Positions 35,527 through 47,370 of a DNA stretch of 64,000 nt are shown here, piece after piece (the stretch's first letter is position 1; each line of letters begins with the position of its first letter). The notes below the pieces were generated by a model. The model was given only the letters and a program-made list of their open reading frames with translations, did no database searches and was not told the origin of the DNA. A program made the translations under genes and the position numbers. Source of the DNA: Fallopia convolvulus (lineage: Eukaryota > Streptophyta > Magnoliopsida > Caryophyllales > Polygonaceae); the NCBI GenBank assembly GCA_964016875.1, contig OZ024734.1:55100622-55164621 (forward strand), in the 5' to 3' direction.

Positions 35527-37297
35527 TGGCGTCCCTTTGAAGGAGAGTAGAAGCCTTGTTTGTGCCACGTTTCCTTCTTCTCCTCAAAAGCATCTTCCTA
35601 ATAAACCCAAACCCTCCTCCTTGCTTCTTGATCGGCACTACTGCTAAAGCCTTATTTTCATCGGTATCTGGTCGGTGCTTCAGTGCTTTCTCCATTCCTC
35701 CCCCGCAAACCCTCTCTTTCGTTCTAGTACCATCATCATCATCATCGGCTAGCATCCTGTCACGCAAGGAGTAGTGCTGGTTTCCCTTCCCCTTATCAAG
35801 CTCATCATCGCTTGGATCGCTTTCCTTGCACGTTTCATGCACCACCAAAGCTAGTTTGGAGCAATCTGACATCAACTCCCACCCCTGCACAATTCAGCAT
35901 CAAACAATATAAGTCCACTCAAGTGAAAAACACATTACTAGTACAGTTTCTTCTTCAATTCAGCATCTTACAATTTGTTTTTCTTCGAGATATGGACTCC
36001 CCTTTCTTGAGAGGCTGCAATTAAGGAAGTTCACCGGTTAGTATAGTACACATTAAGGATTTCAAAAAATACAAAACCAAAAACAAAAGGCATAGTACAT
36101 TTCTAGCTGAAGTTGAAGCTCAAGACATGTTGTTTCTAGCTCTTCACAAGACTGATTCTTGTCCTCGAATTCAACTTCCAAGGAGGAAAGCTTATGCATC
36201 ATCTCGTTTTGCTTAACCTTAGCGACAGTAAGCTGCGTGTCAAGATCTTCGTTGATCGACTTCAGATGCTCAATTTGATCCTCCATATCTCCTCTTGATT
36301 CATTTGCATCTTCCACCTCTTCTTGTAACCCTGCAATTCTTTCTTTGGATTCCTCAAGCTTATTCTCCAGATCTTTATTGGCAAATTCCGCGCTCTTAAG
36401 CTTAAGCTTCAGCAATTGATTTTCTTCCTGCAAGTCGCTCTGAATCTTGATCATCTTCGTCATCATCGCATTTGGATTATTAACATCAATCTCACTCCTT
36501 GATCTCTCTAAGTTGAAATGTTTTCTGACCCCGTCTCTCACACGAGAAGCGTTCTCAAGAGGGATGCAGTTTTCAACAGCAAATTCCAAAACTGACGCCA
36601 ATTGCATTGCAAACTCATTCAATCCATGGCTTCCGTTGAGCACAAGGCTACAAGAGACGATAAACTCTCTCAGGATCGGAATAAGCTCCGAGTTCCTCCA
36701 TCGGAACACATGAACCGAATAATCAAGATCTGTACAAGTTGGGGATTCGTCATCCGTTGGGGGGATGATTTCTTCAATTAGCTCAACCATTCGACAGATG
36801 GACCTATTCAGATCAGATTCCCCCGATTTAGCTAGGGTTCTCGTCGCATCGGCCTGGAAAACAGGAATAATCTGCTTACTGGCTAATAATTCAAACTGAT
36901 TCTGATTGTCTCTAGTAGCTTGAATGATTCCCCTCAGAGCCTTGTTCTCCTCTTCCACATCACAAAGCCGGTCAACCAAGATATCGATCTTTCGACTCGA
37001 TTTCTGAGAGCGGTCTCCGTTAGGTTGTTTGAGCAGGAGCTCTCTCTCCAGAGCGCAGCACTCGCACTTGAGAAACGCGTTCTCCTTCTCGATCGAATCG
37101 AGCCTCGTCATCAATTGGCGCTTGTCTCCCTCGAGCCTCTTGTTTGCTTGTTTCAGATCCGCCGCCTCCGTTTCTCGCTCTGCTTGAAGGCTGCTTATCT
37201 GCTGAATGCAGACCTTGAGTGCGGCGTCTAGATGAGCCAGTCTCTCTTCTGTTGCCACCACTCCTTCAGCTTCTCGATTCAAGCATTCTGCAGACAT
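35504..37297 (-). CDS. Filament-like plant protein (FPP, DUF869)
   Basis: Three exons: 37297-36099, 36014-35972 and 35884-35504. They join in frame to 540 residues with GT-AG introns. The protein is coiled coil for most of its length (EERLAHLDAALK near the start, then long Leu/Glu/Lys heptads such as LQEENQLLKLKLKSAE). It also has the family's C-terminal SLRDRMLADDD and ALAVVPIKKQGGG blocks before a basic RRRRKR tail. FPPs are plant-only long coiled-coil proteins; some bind WPP-domain proteins at the nuclear envelope or act at the cytoskeleton or endomembranes. The N-terminus is shorter than in typical members, which start MDRRxWLWRKK. The last residues, including SQCSKKR and the stop, are read from an inserted TIR element. 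The start is the first in-frame Met after a contiguous apparent 5' leader. Confidence 0.88.
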
Positions 37298-37794
37298 TTC
37301 TTTATCACAGATCAAAAATGGAACCTCAATGACCACTCAAAACAGTCAAATTTCAGCACAGTTCCACAATTTCGCCAAGTGCTTGCTGCTCAAAAGTAGT
37401 ACAATACAATATAATTAAAACAAACGCATTGTGCAGGTTTAGTTGAGCATCAAACACAGATTTAGTTGAATTTGAAATCTAGATGATGGATGAATCAGCA
37501 AGAGATTACGGAGGGGATAAAATTGAGGATTTGAGGAGAAGGCAGGGCGAGTGAGGAAAGGTGTTGATGGAGGAGACTGTCAGTGTCCATTGTCGGGCCA
37601 CAGGAATACACACGTTAAAAGCAGAGAAAGAGGGAGCCAATACTGACAAAGACGCACCATAAAGTGGGGCCTTGTGTAACGGCTTCGTGTCACTTTGATT
37701 TTGAATTAGTTGCAAGATTTGGTCCATTTGGATATGTTTCGTCCTCTTTGTATACTAGGTAAGGTGATTACAATATGAAATGTTTAGCTACAAC

Positions 37795-38466
37795 CTTAGA
37801 CCATATACAATGTGGTACTTAAATAAGAACACGTGGGTTCTTAACCTTTATTATAATATTTTATATTTATTTAGTGCGGAGTCCTGATTAAGTATTCTTT
37901 TAAATTTTCCTCTCTAATAGAGAAACCCGTGTAAATGAGTACTTAAAATTTAGACACATCTTTACAACTCTAAAATTTGTCCCTCAAGAATAAAATAAAT
38001 GCACTACAATCCCTATTAAATCCATTTATTCAATTAGAATAAAAAAATACACTATTTTTACATATGCACTACAATCCTTATTAAATTCTTAATCCATTTA
38101 TTCAATCAATTATTCTTAAAATAAAGAAAAGCACTATCTCTAAAATTATACTTCACTATTTAATTTCATCAAATCACACATACAATTACCATTTCTATTC
38201 TAATTCAAATAATATACACAATCACGTATATCCATTTATAAAATAAATAACAATAGGCACGAAATCTTATCCCGTCTATCGGACGGGGCAAGCCTTCTAG
38301 TGATAAATAATTATTAGCCTCGAGAATTTTTAATGGGTGCTTGAGTGGTGGTTATGTAAATACTTCTACATGAGTAATTAACATTTTTCTTTAAATTTTA
38401 GACAAATATTTAACAAGCACTCTTGAGTACCTTGGCAAGTACTGCCATTGCACATGACCTTAAATG
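37795..38466. mobile_element. MITE with ACAATG ends, carrying a Helitron end
   Basis: TTAGACCATATACAATGTGG near 37797 is mirrored by TGCCATTGCACATGACCTTAA near 38445-38465. This resembles the widespread plant MITE ends containing a TACAATGG word. An inserted Helitron 3' end lies within it at about 38271-38300. Confidence 0.5.
38271..38300 (+). mobile_element. Helitron 3' terminus
   Basis: Hairpin CCCGTC-TATCG-GACGGG (38271-38287), then ten bases and CTAG followed by T. This is the standard Helitron 3' end. A sister terminus occurs at about 60915-60947. The 5' end was not located. Confidence 0.6.
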
Positions 38467-38527
38467 ATACTAGGTGAGTGTCTCATGGACTTTTTTTGTA
38501 GCCAAATTGTTTTGTTTTATATATACT

Positions 38528-38865
38528 GACATAATTCTGTTTACGCCATAAGTACGTCATGATATGACATAAGGTGTATCGTCATAGCGCTTTTGTTTAT
38601 GTTCCTAAAAACACACGTTATAAGTCGTTATATACAACATAATTCGTTGTACGTTATGGTGATTTATTTTGTCCCACACAGATTTATATATAGCTATTTA
38701 TTCTGTAACAATATTTATAATCTATTTAATAGTATTAAAACTTTGGATCAAACTAATAATCATTTTTTATTATGTTAAAGTCGTTAGCTGTTATAATAAG
38801 ATAGTTGTAGTATAACAATTATCAACATAACTTATTATACATTATGAGTTCTATATATGTTGACA
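38528..38865. repeat. Permuted repeat, array 1 (order A-B)
   Basis: Block A (about 38528-38650, with TACGTCATGATATGACATAA and CGTCATAGCGCTTTTGTTTATG) is followed by block B (about 38728-38865, with TATTAAAACTTTGGATCAAAC). Both blocks recur at 41640-41893 in the opposite order. Confidence 0.7.
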
Positions 38866-39343
38866 TAATTCTTATTATACATTATGTATGGAATCGGTAT
38901 GAAATTCATTCCCCATACCTGATTTTCCCATTCCCTCATACCTTATGTTGGAGGTGGGTTTCTCCCATTCCCTTACTTCATCTTCTTCCTCCTTCTACCT
39001 CACTATGGAGAATCCATAAGAAATCTCAAATCTAGAAGCAAATGAACCTAATTTGACTTCTCCAATTTCACTACTCACTCATATATGAAAGCAAGTCGTT
39101 TATCTCTTCTCTAATTATTTCACTATTCACTCAAAATTGTTTTTTCTATAAAGAAATTGGGGATAGAAAATAATAAGGGGAATGTATAAATTGATGAGGA
39201 AATGAAAGAAATTCAAACCTTAAAAATATCTAATGATTGTTCAAAAAAAGAAATGGAGCAGAAAATGAGAGGAGAAGAAGAAACCATGATAAAGGTAGAA
39301 GAAGACATGGGAGGAGATGAGAGCTTGTTCTTTTCCATACCTA

Positions 39344-40110
39344 CTAGTTGTCCCCGTCGTGCCATGCACGACTATGACTCAATATTTTTAGATATACTAC
39401 AAAAAAGATATTAATAAATAAAAATATAATATAAAATTTAATTTAATTAATTTATTGCCCGTAATATGCATAAAAATTATTTTGTTTTTTAAAATCAAAT
39501 AAAACAAATTAAATTTAGATTATTAAGTTTAAAATTGAGAATAAACATAGATTATAAAGATAAAATAATCTACATTGCTCATTTTCCTTGACAATATTTC
39601 ATAAATAGGTTTAATTTAAAAGAAGAATATAAAATATGAAGAAAATAAAACAAAAAAGATATATTTTGAAAATATGGAAGAGATGAGATTTTAAAAAATA
39701 ATAATTAATTTAATAATAATATATGTAATTGAGTATCTTTATTTTTTAATATAAGAGAAAGAAAGAAACAACTAAAATATTAAAAAGATTGAGCATATAT
39801 ATATTTTATTGGCTTATAAGGAAAAAATTCAACAATTAGTTAAATTTTTTTAGTTAAGATATTATCTCCTACCAAAAATTAAGATATTATCTAAATTTAG
39901 GAAATAAAAATAAATTTTAATTAAGTGGAAAAAATTTTCCATGTGGAATATGAAGAGGAAAAAATAATTAATGTATAATTTTTATGGAGCAAGGAATAAA
40001 TGACATGTGGCAAAATCTTATGTGGATTAATAATAGGATGACATGTGTCAAAATCTGAGGTGGCGCAATGTAGTGGCTCCAAACCTTATTGCTTTTATAT
40101 ATATAGTAGA
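39344..40110 (-). mobile_element. Non-autonomous Helitron
   Basis: On the minus strand the element starts TCTACTATATATATAAAAGC after an A. It ends with hairpin GTCGTGC-ATG-GCACGAC followed by CTAG before a T. A TC start, a CTAG end with a hairpin about 10 bases inside, and insertion between A and T are the Helitron rules. It is ~767 bp, AT-rich and non-coding. Confidence 0.82.
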
Positions 40111-41639
40111 TTCCAATAAAAAAAAAGTTAAAAAACTAAACACTACATCTTAGGAATGGAAGAACCCAATTTTTAATCTCATACCCATTCCCGATTCCAA
40201 CCCCATTCTTGGAATGATAACAAACAACCCTCTAATGGTATTAAAACTTTTAAAAAGACAAAATCCTAAAATATTTGTTTTCACCGCCTCTTAACTTGAC
40301 CTTATTCATCATCATCAAAACCCATCAATCTGAAATCTCTATCTACTATGAATTCAAAAACAATTTCTATCCCGGTGCCGTCAGGCTTTGTTTGATTTGG
40401 GTGGAGTTTGTGTGTTGAAGAGTCTCTTTGGAGCACATATGAGACGCTCTATCTTCTATGGACAAAATCACAACGTTTCGCACAGAGATCCGAGCATTTT
40501 TGGCGGCATCAATGGTGGATCCTCTCATTATTAATCTCAATGGTGATACTCAGGGTGGTTCGGGGGGCTTCCTAACTCTTTGAATCAAGCTTTCTTCTTC
40601 CTCGATCTTCTTACAAACCAAAGTAATAAACCGATTTTGTTAAAAATGAGACCAGAACAACCTCAACCGAGATTTCTTATATCATGGGTGAGAAGCCCCA
40701 ATTCCAAGAGCGAGAAGCTCTCCTTTTAGAAAAAAGAATAATAATAATAAAAAACTTCATAGGCGAGAAGCCACCAATTTGTACAAGTTGAAGGCACCAA
40801 TCTTTATTTGATATTCATACTCGTGGATCCATGACCCTCACCACAAATTTCTTAACTCAAATCCGAACAACTAATATTCGATTTGAAAATACAGTATATT
40901 ATAAAAGTAGCATACTCTAATCATATTTGCCTTTATTTAACCCACCAAATTTCTCTGTGTAAATTTGGTCATAGATTACCCTTTTTTGTGCAAATTCCTA
41001 CCCAAACGAAAAAGAAACCCCTTAAGGGTTGTTCCAAGCCCGTCAGTCGCCGCCGTGGGTTTCAACTTTCAACCACCAGTGTTCTCCGTTGATATCCCGT
41101 CTCTCGAGGCGATACTTACGAAATAAGTTTGACATAGTTACTTGCATTACAAGTTTTAGTTGCTTGTGGGACAAGTTTTAACTTTATTTGCGCTGCAAGT
41201 ATGATTTACTTGCGCTTTAAGAGTTGAAAACTTTTTTTTTTGCAGGATGACTCACACTTAATTTCTGCACTAATATGTTGAGGAGTTGGAGATGTGTTTG
41301 GTATCGAATCGAGTTGTATTTGGTCAGGTCGCTTGGTGATCTTAGACTTTTGAAGATCCTTCATCTCAGTGGAGGGAACGTCAGTTGTCCATTTCGCACA
41401 CCACATGATGGGTTGACTTGTTGCCAACGACGCGATGAATTTTAGTGCTTTACCCACTCCGATTTCAAACTCATTTTGATCTTACATTTCGACGATTTGT
41501 ACTACCCCTGGTCATTTCTGCTCGCCTTGTGAGTGACTCCTTTGTTGACCCACCTAGCCTTTTATGGTTGTCGTTTTTACGGTTTCTCAGACTACCAAGT
41601 ATGTTTGGTATTCCTAATTCTTACATTTTCAAAAAAATG
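40111..41639. other. Intergenic, nothing recognised
   Basis: Contains CATTCC/GGAATG-rich tracts around 40150-40230 that echo 38885-38965 in inverted form, perhaps MITE ends flanking the Helitron. No supportable gene. Confidence 0.35.
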
Positions 41640-41893
41640 GTATTAAAACTTTGGATCAAACTAATAATCACTTTTGATTACGTTAAAGTCGTTAGCCGTT
41701 ATAAGTCGTTATACGTTGTAATAAGACAATTGTAGTGTAACAACATAATTCTTATACATTATAAGTTCAATATATGTTGGCATAATTCTTTCTATGTCAT
41801 AAGTACGTCATGATATGACATAAGTTGTATTGTCATAGCGCTTTTGTTTATGTTTCTAAAAACACATTTATAAATCGTTACGTGCGACATAAC
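41640..41893. repeat. Permuted repeat, array 2 (order B-A)
   Basis: Block B then block A of the repeat described at 38528-38865. The circular permutation suggests both derive from a tandemly repeated unit. Confidence 0.7.
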
Positions 41894-42129
41894 TAACCCT
41901 TTTAAATAATTAATTAATCATAAATTAATATAAATTAGTTAATTATTTTCATTTTAGAATTCTTAACCTATACTCTTGAGACATAGGTTAAAAAAATCGA
42001 TTTATTTTTTACTCTATTAATTGAGATAGTCAACGATTTTTTAATGGATAAAACTTGGAAAATAAAAACGTTTGATTAAAAAAAAACGAATACGCAATCC
42101 GGGGAAAAAGAGGGAAAAAAGAGAAGAAA

Positions 42130-42300
42130 AATCTGACATCCACCTTAACTCGCCTTCATCTCTCAACTCCGCAACCCTCCGGAATCAAAATTCTCCTCTC
42201 ATCGTCGGTTTCTCCAAGACATCCGTCGTCGCCGTTGGTTTCCGCTGCCACCTGCTTCTCGGCAACAAAGGATCTCCGGACGATCTCAAAGCATATAAGG
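42130..42300 (+). other. Probable 5' non-coding exon of the LSD1/LOL gene
   Basis: A CT-rich leader-like block (many CTCC/CTTCTC words) ends at CATATAAG followed by a GTAAAGG donor. The first coding exon starts with an AG acceptor at 43391-43392. Inferred from composition and splice signal only. Confidence 0.5.
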
Positions 42301-43398
42301 TAAAGGATAGGGTTCCTGCAATTTTAATTGCACCATGGATTTTGTTTGCCTTCTAATGTTAGGGTTCCCGATGTTTATACCATCATGGCGCAAATTGAAT
42401 ATAGATTTTGATTTTTGATTTTCTGTTTCGGTTTGGTAGTAAAGGTGAATTTGCTAATGGATAGGGATATGGTTTTAGACATGGTCACATGTGCGTTTTA
42501 TCAGAATTGTGAATTGTCTAAGGGTTTTCTGTGGAAAAATGGTTTGATTCAGTAATCAAGGCCCCTAGAGCAGCTGATAATGAATCAGGATTATTAATAT
42601 GGAGACTGTAAACAAAATTTTGTTTGTAACTTGCGAATTTTAACAAACAGTTATGTGTATATTTAGTGCTGAACTATAGATGTAGTAATCCATATTCACT
42701 AGGATGTTTTTTTGAATTAGTGATAAAGATGGGGAGTCATCATGTCCACATTTAGCATTTCGTGATAAGGGAAGGGAATCAATGAGTAAAAGTAGCAACA
42801 TTTTGTGACATTCAAAGACATTTGAAAAGAAGGTAAACATGATTTGGAACACACATGAGTTTTAGATGTATTATAATACTTCTGCAGTTATTTTTGTTGC
42901 CACATTAGCGATTAAGTTCTAAAGTGCTGTGTTAAAATTCTATAGTGTTGTGTAGAATTTTTTCAGTTAAGAGGCTAGGCTATTGATGTATTTCAGACTA
43001 TCTTAGTATTTCAATTTTCAAATACAAATGCCAATAAAAACAAAGTAATGTCCTTAAGTTAAGTTTCTAATTTGGATTCTCATGATTGTATGCAATATGA
43101 AACTAACATAATCTTTGCACTAGATAGAATCCTTAAGCACATAGACATAAATTGCAGCTTGTCTGCTCTGTTCGGTGAATACTGAATAGTTATTTAATCA
43201 CTTGTAGGTCTGGATACTTGTTTCTATTAAGTTGTTTTACATGTTTATTGTATTGAACTGCGCTGGAAATGATCATGTTTGATTCTTTGGGTGCTTTCAC
43301 TGACATCATAACATGTAATCTTTTCAGAAATCTTTCAATTGATTAGGCATTTCATTGAATATTAATTGTGTGCTTTGTGCCTTGTTCGCCAGGCAGTC

Positions 43399-46300
43399 AT
43401 GCAGAGCCAACTTGCCTGCAGTGGTTGTAGGAATATACTTCTTTATCCTAGAGGTGCTTCAAATGTCCGTTGTGCAGTATGTACTACAGTTACCCCTGTC
43501 CAAGCAAATGGTAAGCTATTGTGTTGTTGTTGATCCTTTTACATTCTTGTGTATGTTTATTTTATATCTACATATGTATGTAAGTATATATATGGATGCG
43601 CATATACACATATGTGTATGTATACATGTATTTATGTAAACACCATCTCTTTATTATGGCGCATTGCATGTTTTCATTAAATTCCTTGATGGCGGATGTT
43701 CTCCCCCCTCTGCTTGAATGTAAAGTATTCTCCTCATTAGTAACAAAGTGAATCTTACAAATAACTCTATGTGGAATAACTTTATTGGCTTTTTTGGGAG
43801 CGAGGAAGAGGAAGGGAGGCTTATTGTTTGCTGTTTATGTTGAGGAAGATGATAAAAATATGTTTCAGTTGAGATGGTTGTATCATTGAGAAATTGAGAA
43901 AGTGTAGTAGGTTAAAGCATATAGTAGTGATAGTGCACAAAAACTAATATCCAAGTTTCACATTTTCTCTACTGTTGGTGATGTTCTCTTGATGAAGGGA
44001 GGCATGTGTAGGAAGATTGGAGTATTGATCATCTGGTGGGTGAGGGAGTTCTTCAGGATTTTAAGTTGAGTATTAGTGAAAATCTTGGCTAGACGGAGCT
44101 CTGTAGAATTGGTTTTAAACAGTTATTGAAGTTTCAGTTAGTAGACAGAAGAAGGCTAACTCTCATCAGTTCAGGATTTGTATATGCAAAGTTTGATTAG
44201 AGAAGAGAAAGAGTTATTGCTAATGATTTATTATAATCAAAGGTTCATCTTTGGAGAAGAGATAAAGTGGCAATTTCTTACTGGTGGATCTGAGGTGAAA
44301 TGCGGGATTCATTGATGTTATTAATGTTAGCTTCCAGATATATCTATGATAAGGGTGTCGGGATTTTCTGGATGTCATAATGGAGAACAAAGATATTTGG
44401 TATAAATAGAGGGACTGTGCTCTAGAGGCATTGATTTACTTAGTTCTGAGAGAGTTTAGCTCTTGGCTTCTAGAGTTATTCTGTTGAGGAGTTTGAAGCG
44501 AGGTGAGTTTTTTCTCCTTTTTCCTTCACTGGCTGATATGTTCAACAATCAACATTATATCAGGTAATTTTGGTGTAGATGGTACTCCTGAAGTTTTAAG
44601 GCTCATAATTGGTTTTCCATTTTCCATTTTGTGAGTCTTGCCAGAAGTTGAGGACTAAGAACTACAAAATAATGGCATGGATCATGGCACTAACTTAGGA
44701 TTTTTCTTCTCACGCAGGATTCCTTTTCGTTTATATAAATGATGAAGCTTAGGTATAGTAGCTACTTTAGCATTCTCACGGAGTTGGATGTTGAATTTTG
44801 TATTGATCTACATGTATAGTGTTTTATTTGGTTGGTTAATTCTACTGGTGAACTTGTGCATGTATCTGTTATGCATATAATATTGTCTTTTTCATTTTCC
44901 TTCATCAAATATTCCCTAGTCCGGAGTTCATTATAAGACGGATACTTGTGTTTTTATTTGCAAGCTCGAACACTATGAACATTAGCATCCTCACAATATT
45001 CATTTTTTTCTTAATCAAATGAACGATTGATTTAGATGCCTTGAGTTTCTTATAACATAGACAATGAACGATTGATTTAGATGCCTCACAAATGAACGAT
45101 TTATTTGCAAGCTCGAACACTATGAACATTAACATCCTCCCTTTGTTGGCCAATGTCAAGCTTTGGATTGATTCATTTCTGGTTTTTATTTTAGCTTGCG
45201 GTTTAATTAGTCAATTTGGGTTATGTCTGTCAGTCATATTATTCTTTTTCAGTTTGATGTTTTTCTCTAAATTTTTGGAAAATATCATGTTTGCTGTGTA
45301 GAGAGCATATTCATGCTGTTTTTATCTTGATCTATTGTGGAAGTTATTTACTCAAGACAATACCATACTTCACAGGAGGAGACATGGATCACCTGATATG
45401 CGGGGTTTGCCGAACCCTATTAATGTATACACGTGGTGCTACTAGTGTGAGGTGCTTGTGTTGTCACACGGTGAATCTCACACCGATGAGTTTCACACCA
45501 GGTATGCAATGTGCTTCCTTATTTTTATTTCATAGAAGTCGATACGATGCATTTTTACCTGTTTTCGTGCTTTAGTGCTTACAAAATATAAGAAACAACT
45601 TTTTTGTTTATTATTTGTTGTAAATGACATCTTATTACTCAAATTATTCTTAAAAGTACAATTTTCTACAAGACAAAACTAAATGCAGGTTATGCAGGAA
45701 ATGAGTTCATCTAAAGAGGTTCAACCGATTATTAGTACTATGTGAACTATACTGATCTTTTGATTTAGATATTTAACAAGCCCACGGTTCAGCCTATAGA
45801 CAAGACAAAGAACTCAAACCCAAAAGTGTCTTCTTTAAGTTATTGTTAGCTTATGAATAGTTATGACAATACCTCCAAGGCCTCAAATTACTAGTAGAGA
45901 TGACGGGCATTAAGCAACGATTTTGCTTTATTATTAAGGCATTGTTGGCTTATGAATAGTTATGACAATACCTCCAAGGCCTCAAATTACCTTTTTCAAA
46001 TTCTATTTGTGGTGAGAAAATAGAATGATGTGGTGAGTATAATTTCTAATTTTCTTTTGGCGATGAAAAAGATTAAAGCTCTTGTAAGAATTCTTAACAA
46101 TTATTATTCATTTGGGCGTGGTTTCTCACTCTGTGTTGAATATCTTGCAGTTGTTAATTCAGCGTGAATAGTTTAACCTATGTCTGATTATGATTATGCA
46201 ATAAACTATCTTGTAACTTGTAAGTGATATTTGCAAAAAATTTCCCTTGTGGCCTTGTATAAATTTTGATGCTAGGAGAAATGCATGAGGCTTGCAGTGG

Positions 46301-47370
46301 TGGAACAAACACCTTGAGTATAGATTAGTAATTTTACTGGTGCCAAATAAGAATATGCACCCTATCAAGTTGGGGTATATGTATGGTAGATAGTTTGTGC
46401 TAATCTTTTCGTCTTCTACTTTCTCTCACCTGTTTTTTTTCAGTGATTGCGATATAAAACTAATTTTAATTCTTTCTTTGCCAGCATCAAATCAGGTTGC
46501 TACTTTAAGCTGTGGAAATTGTCGCATCACACTCATGTATCCAATTGGAGCACCCTCAGTCAAGTGTGCAGTTTGTCAATACATAACCCATACTGGCGTA
46601 AGTAATTAACCCTCCTAACTCTCTTACATTTATATATACAATGGTAGTGGCACCAAATATATTAAATTTTAACATAGATGACTGACTTCTGAAAATGCAA
46701 TTGTAAAATGAAAATTATTTCTGCCTCTTCTTTTGTTTTAATACTTCCTGAATTTTTTTTTTTTAAAATTGCTTTGCCTGCAGACCGCAAACACTCAGTT
46801 CCCTGTTCAGAGGCCATATGGTTCAGCTGACACTACACCCATGCCTTCAACTTCCAACGTGAGTTTGAATCCTCTTGCATCAACTTAAACGATTTGTTCT
46901 TCAATACATTTCAACTCAGCAGATGAAATATGTAAGCTGATGATACTTTCCATCTCTTGCAGCCTCCATCCAATGCCCCAACTCAAACTGTTGTCATAGA
47001 AAACCCAATGTCTAGGGATGAGAGTGGCAAACTGGTATGTTCCACACGCTTGTATGAGTTAACCAAATTCAGCTTAAGGGACCGTTTGGTTACAAACTAC
47101 AGAAATAGAAAGGAAACGAATCTAGTCCATTTTGGTGCCATGTTACATTAACAAAACATTTCATCATGAGCTTGTAGCTCTCTATTCATTTCCTTAATAT
47201 ATGGGTGGTTTACAAAACTAGATTTGTTTCCTTTCTGTGTTCATTTTCGTAATATGTGACCAAACGGGCTCTAAAGTTCGTTTATCAGTAATGGCTTGGA
47301 CCTAATGTTGTGGCTACTCATGCTATAGGTTAGCAATGTTGTGGTTGGAGTAACTGCTGGGAGGAAGTAA
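43399..47370 (+). CDS. LSD1/LOL-type zinc-finger protein
   Basis: Six coding exons: 43399-43510, 45376-45501, 46485-46597, 46784-46858, 46963-47034 and 47329-47370. They total 540 nt (179 residues), the size of Arabidopsis LSD1. Three zf-LSD1 motifs of the form CxxCRxxLxYxxGAxxVxCxxC lie near residues 7-28, 46-67 and 89-110. The tail is Pro/Thr-rich and ends SNVVVGVTAGRK. In Arabidopsis LSD1 restrains, and LOL relatives promote, cell death and oxidative-stress responses through protein binding by these fingers. The second motif reads YTRGA instead of YPRGA. The first Met opens directly on motif 1, as in short LOL proteins. Intron 1 holds an LTR-like block and intron 5 a PIF/Harbinger MITE. 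Confidence 0.92.
43973..44553 (+). mobile_element. Possible solo LTR in LOL intron 1
   Basis: Bounded by TGTTGG and CAATCAACA, with a TATA box TATAAATA at 44401 and a following U5-like stretch. TTATATCAGG immediately after the end is a weak match to a Met-tRNA primer site. No target duplication was found. Confidence 0.4.
44957..45140. repeat. Local tandem duplication in LOL intron 1
   Basis: TTTGCAAGCTCGAACACTATGAACATTA occurs near 44958 and 45106, and AATGAACGATTGATTTAGATG near 45018 and 45064. The repeats are about 150 bp and 46 bp apart. Confidence 0.75.
45838..45998. repeat. Direct repeat pair in LOL intron 2
   Basis: AGCTTATGAATAGTTATGACAATACC with CTCCAAGGCCTCAAATTAC appears near 45848 and again near 45949, about 101 bp apart. 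Confidence 0.75.
47078..47271. mobile_element. PIF/Harbinger (Tourist-like) MITE in LOL intron 5
   Basis: 194 bp with ~50 bp imperfect terminal inverted repeats starting GGGACCGTTTGGT and GAGCCCGTTTGGT. It is flanked by TAA at 47075-47077 and 47272-47274. A 3 bp TAA/TTA duplication and a GG-CC-GTTTGGT terminus are typical of PIF/Harbinger. Confidence 0.82.

Noticed and set aside
37506..37727. 73-codon minus-strand frame as FPP exon 1
   Set aside because: It does not match FPP N-termini, and the DNA between it and 37297 reads as contiguous leader.
42072..42356. 94-codon frame before LOL
   Set aside because: It overlaps the probable 5' non-coding exon, lacks conservation and does not splice in frame to the zinc-finger exons.
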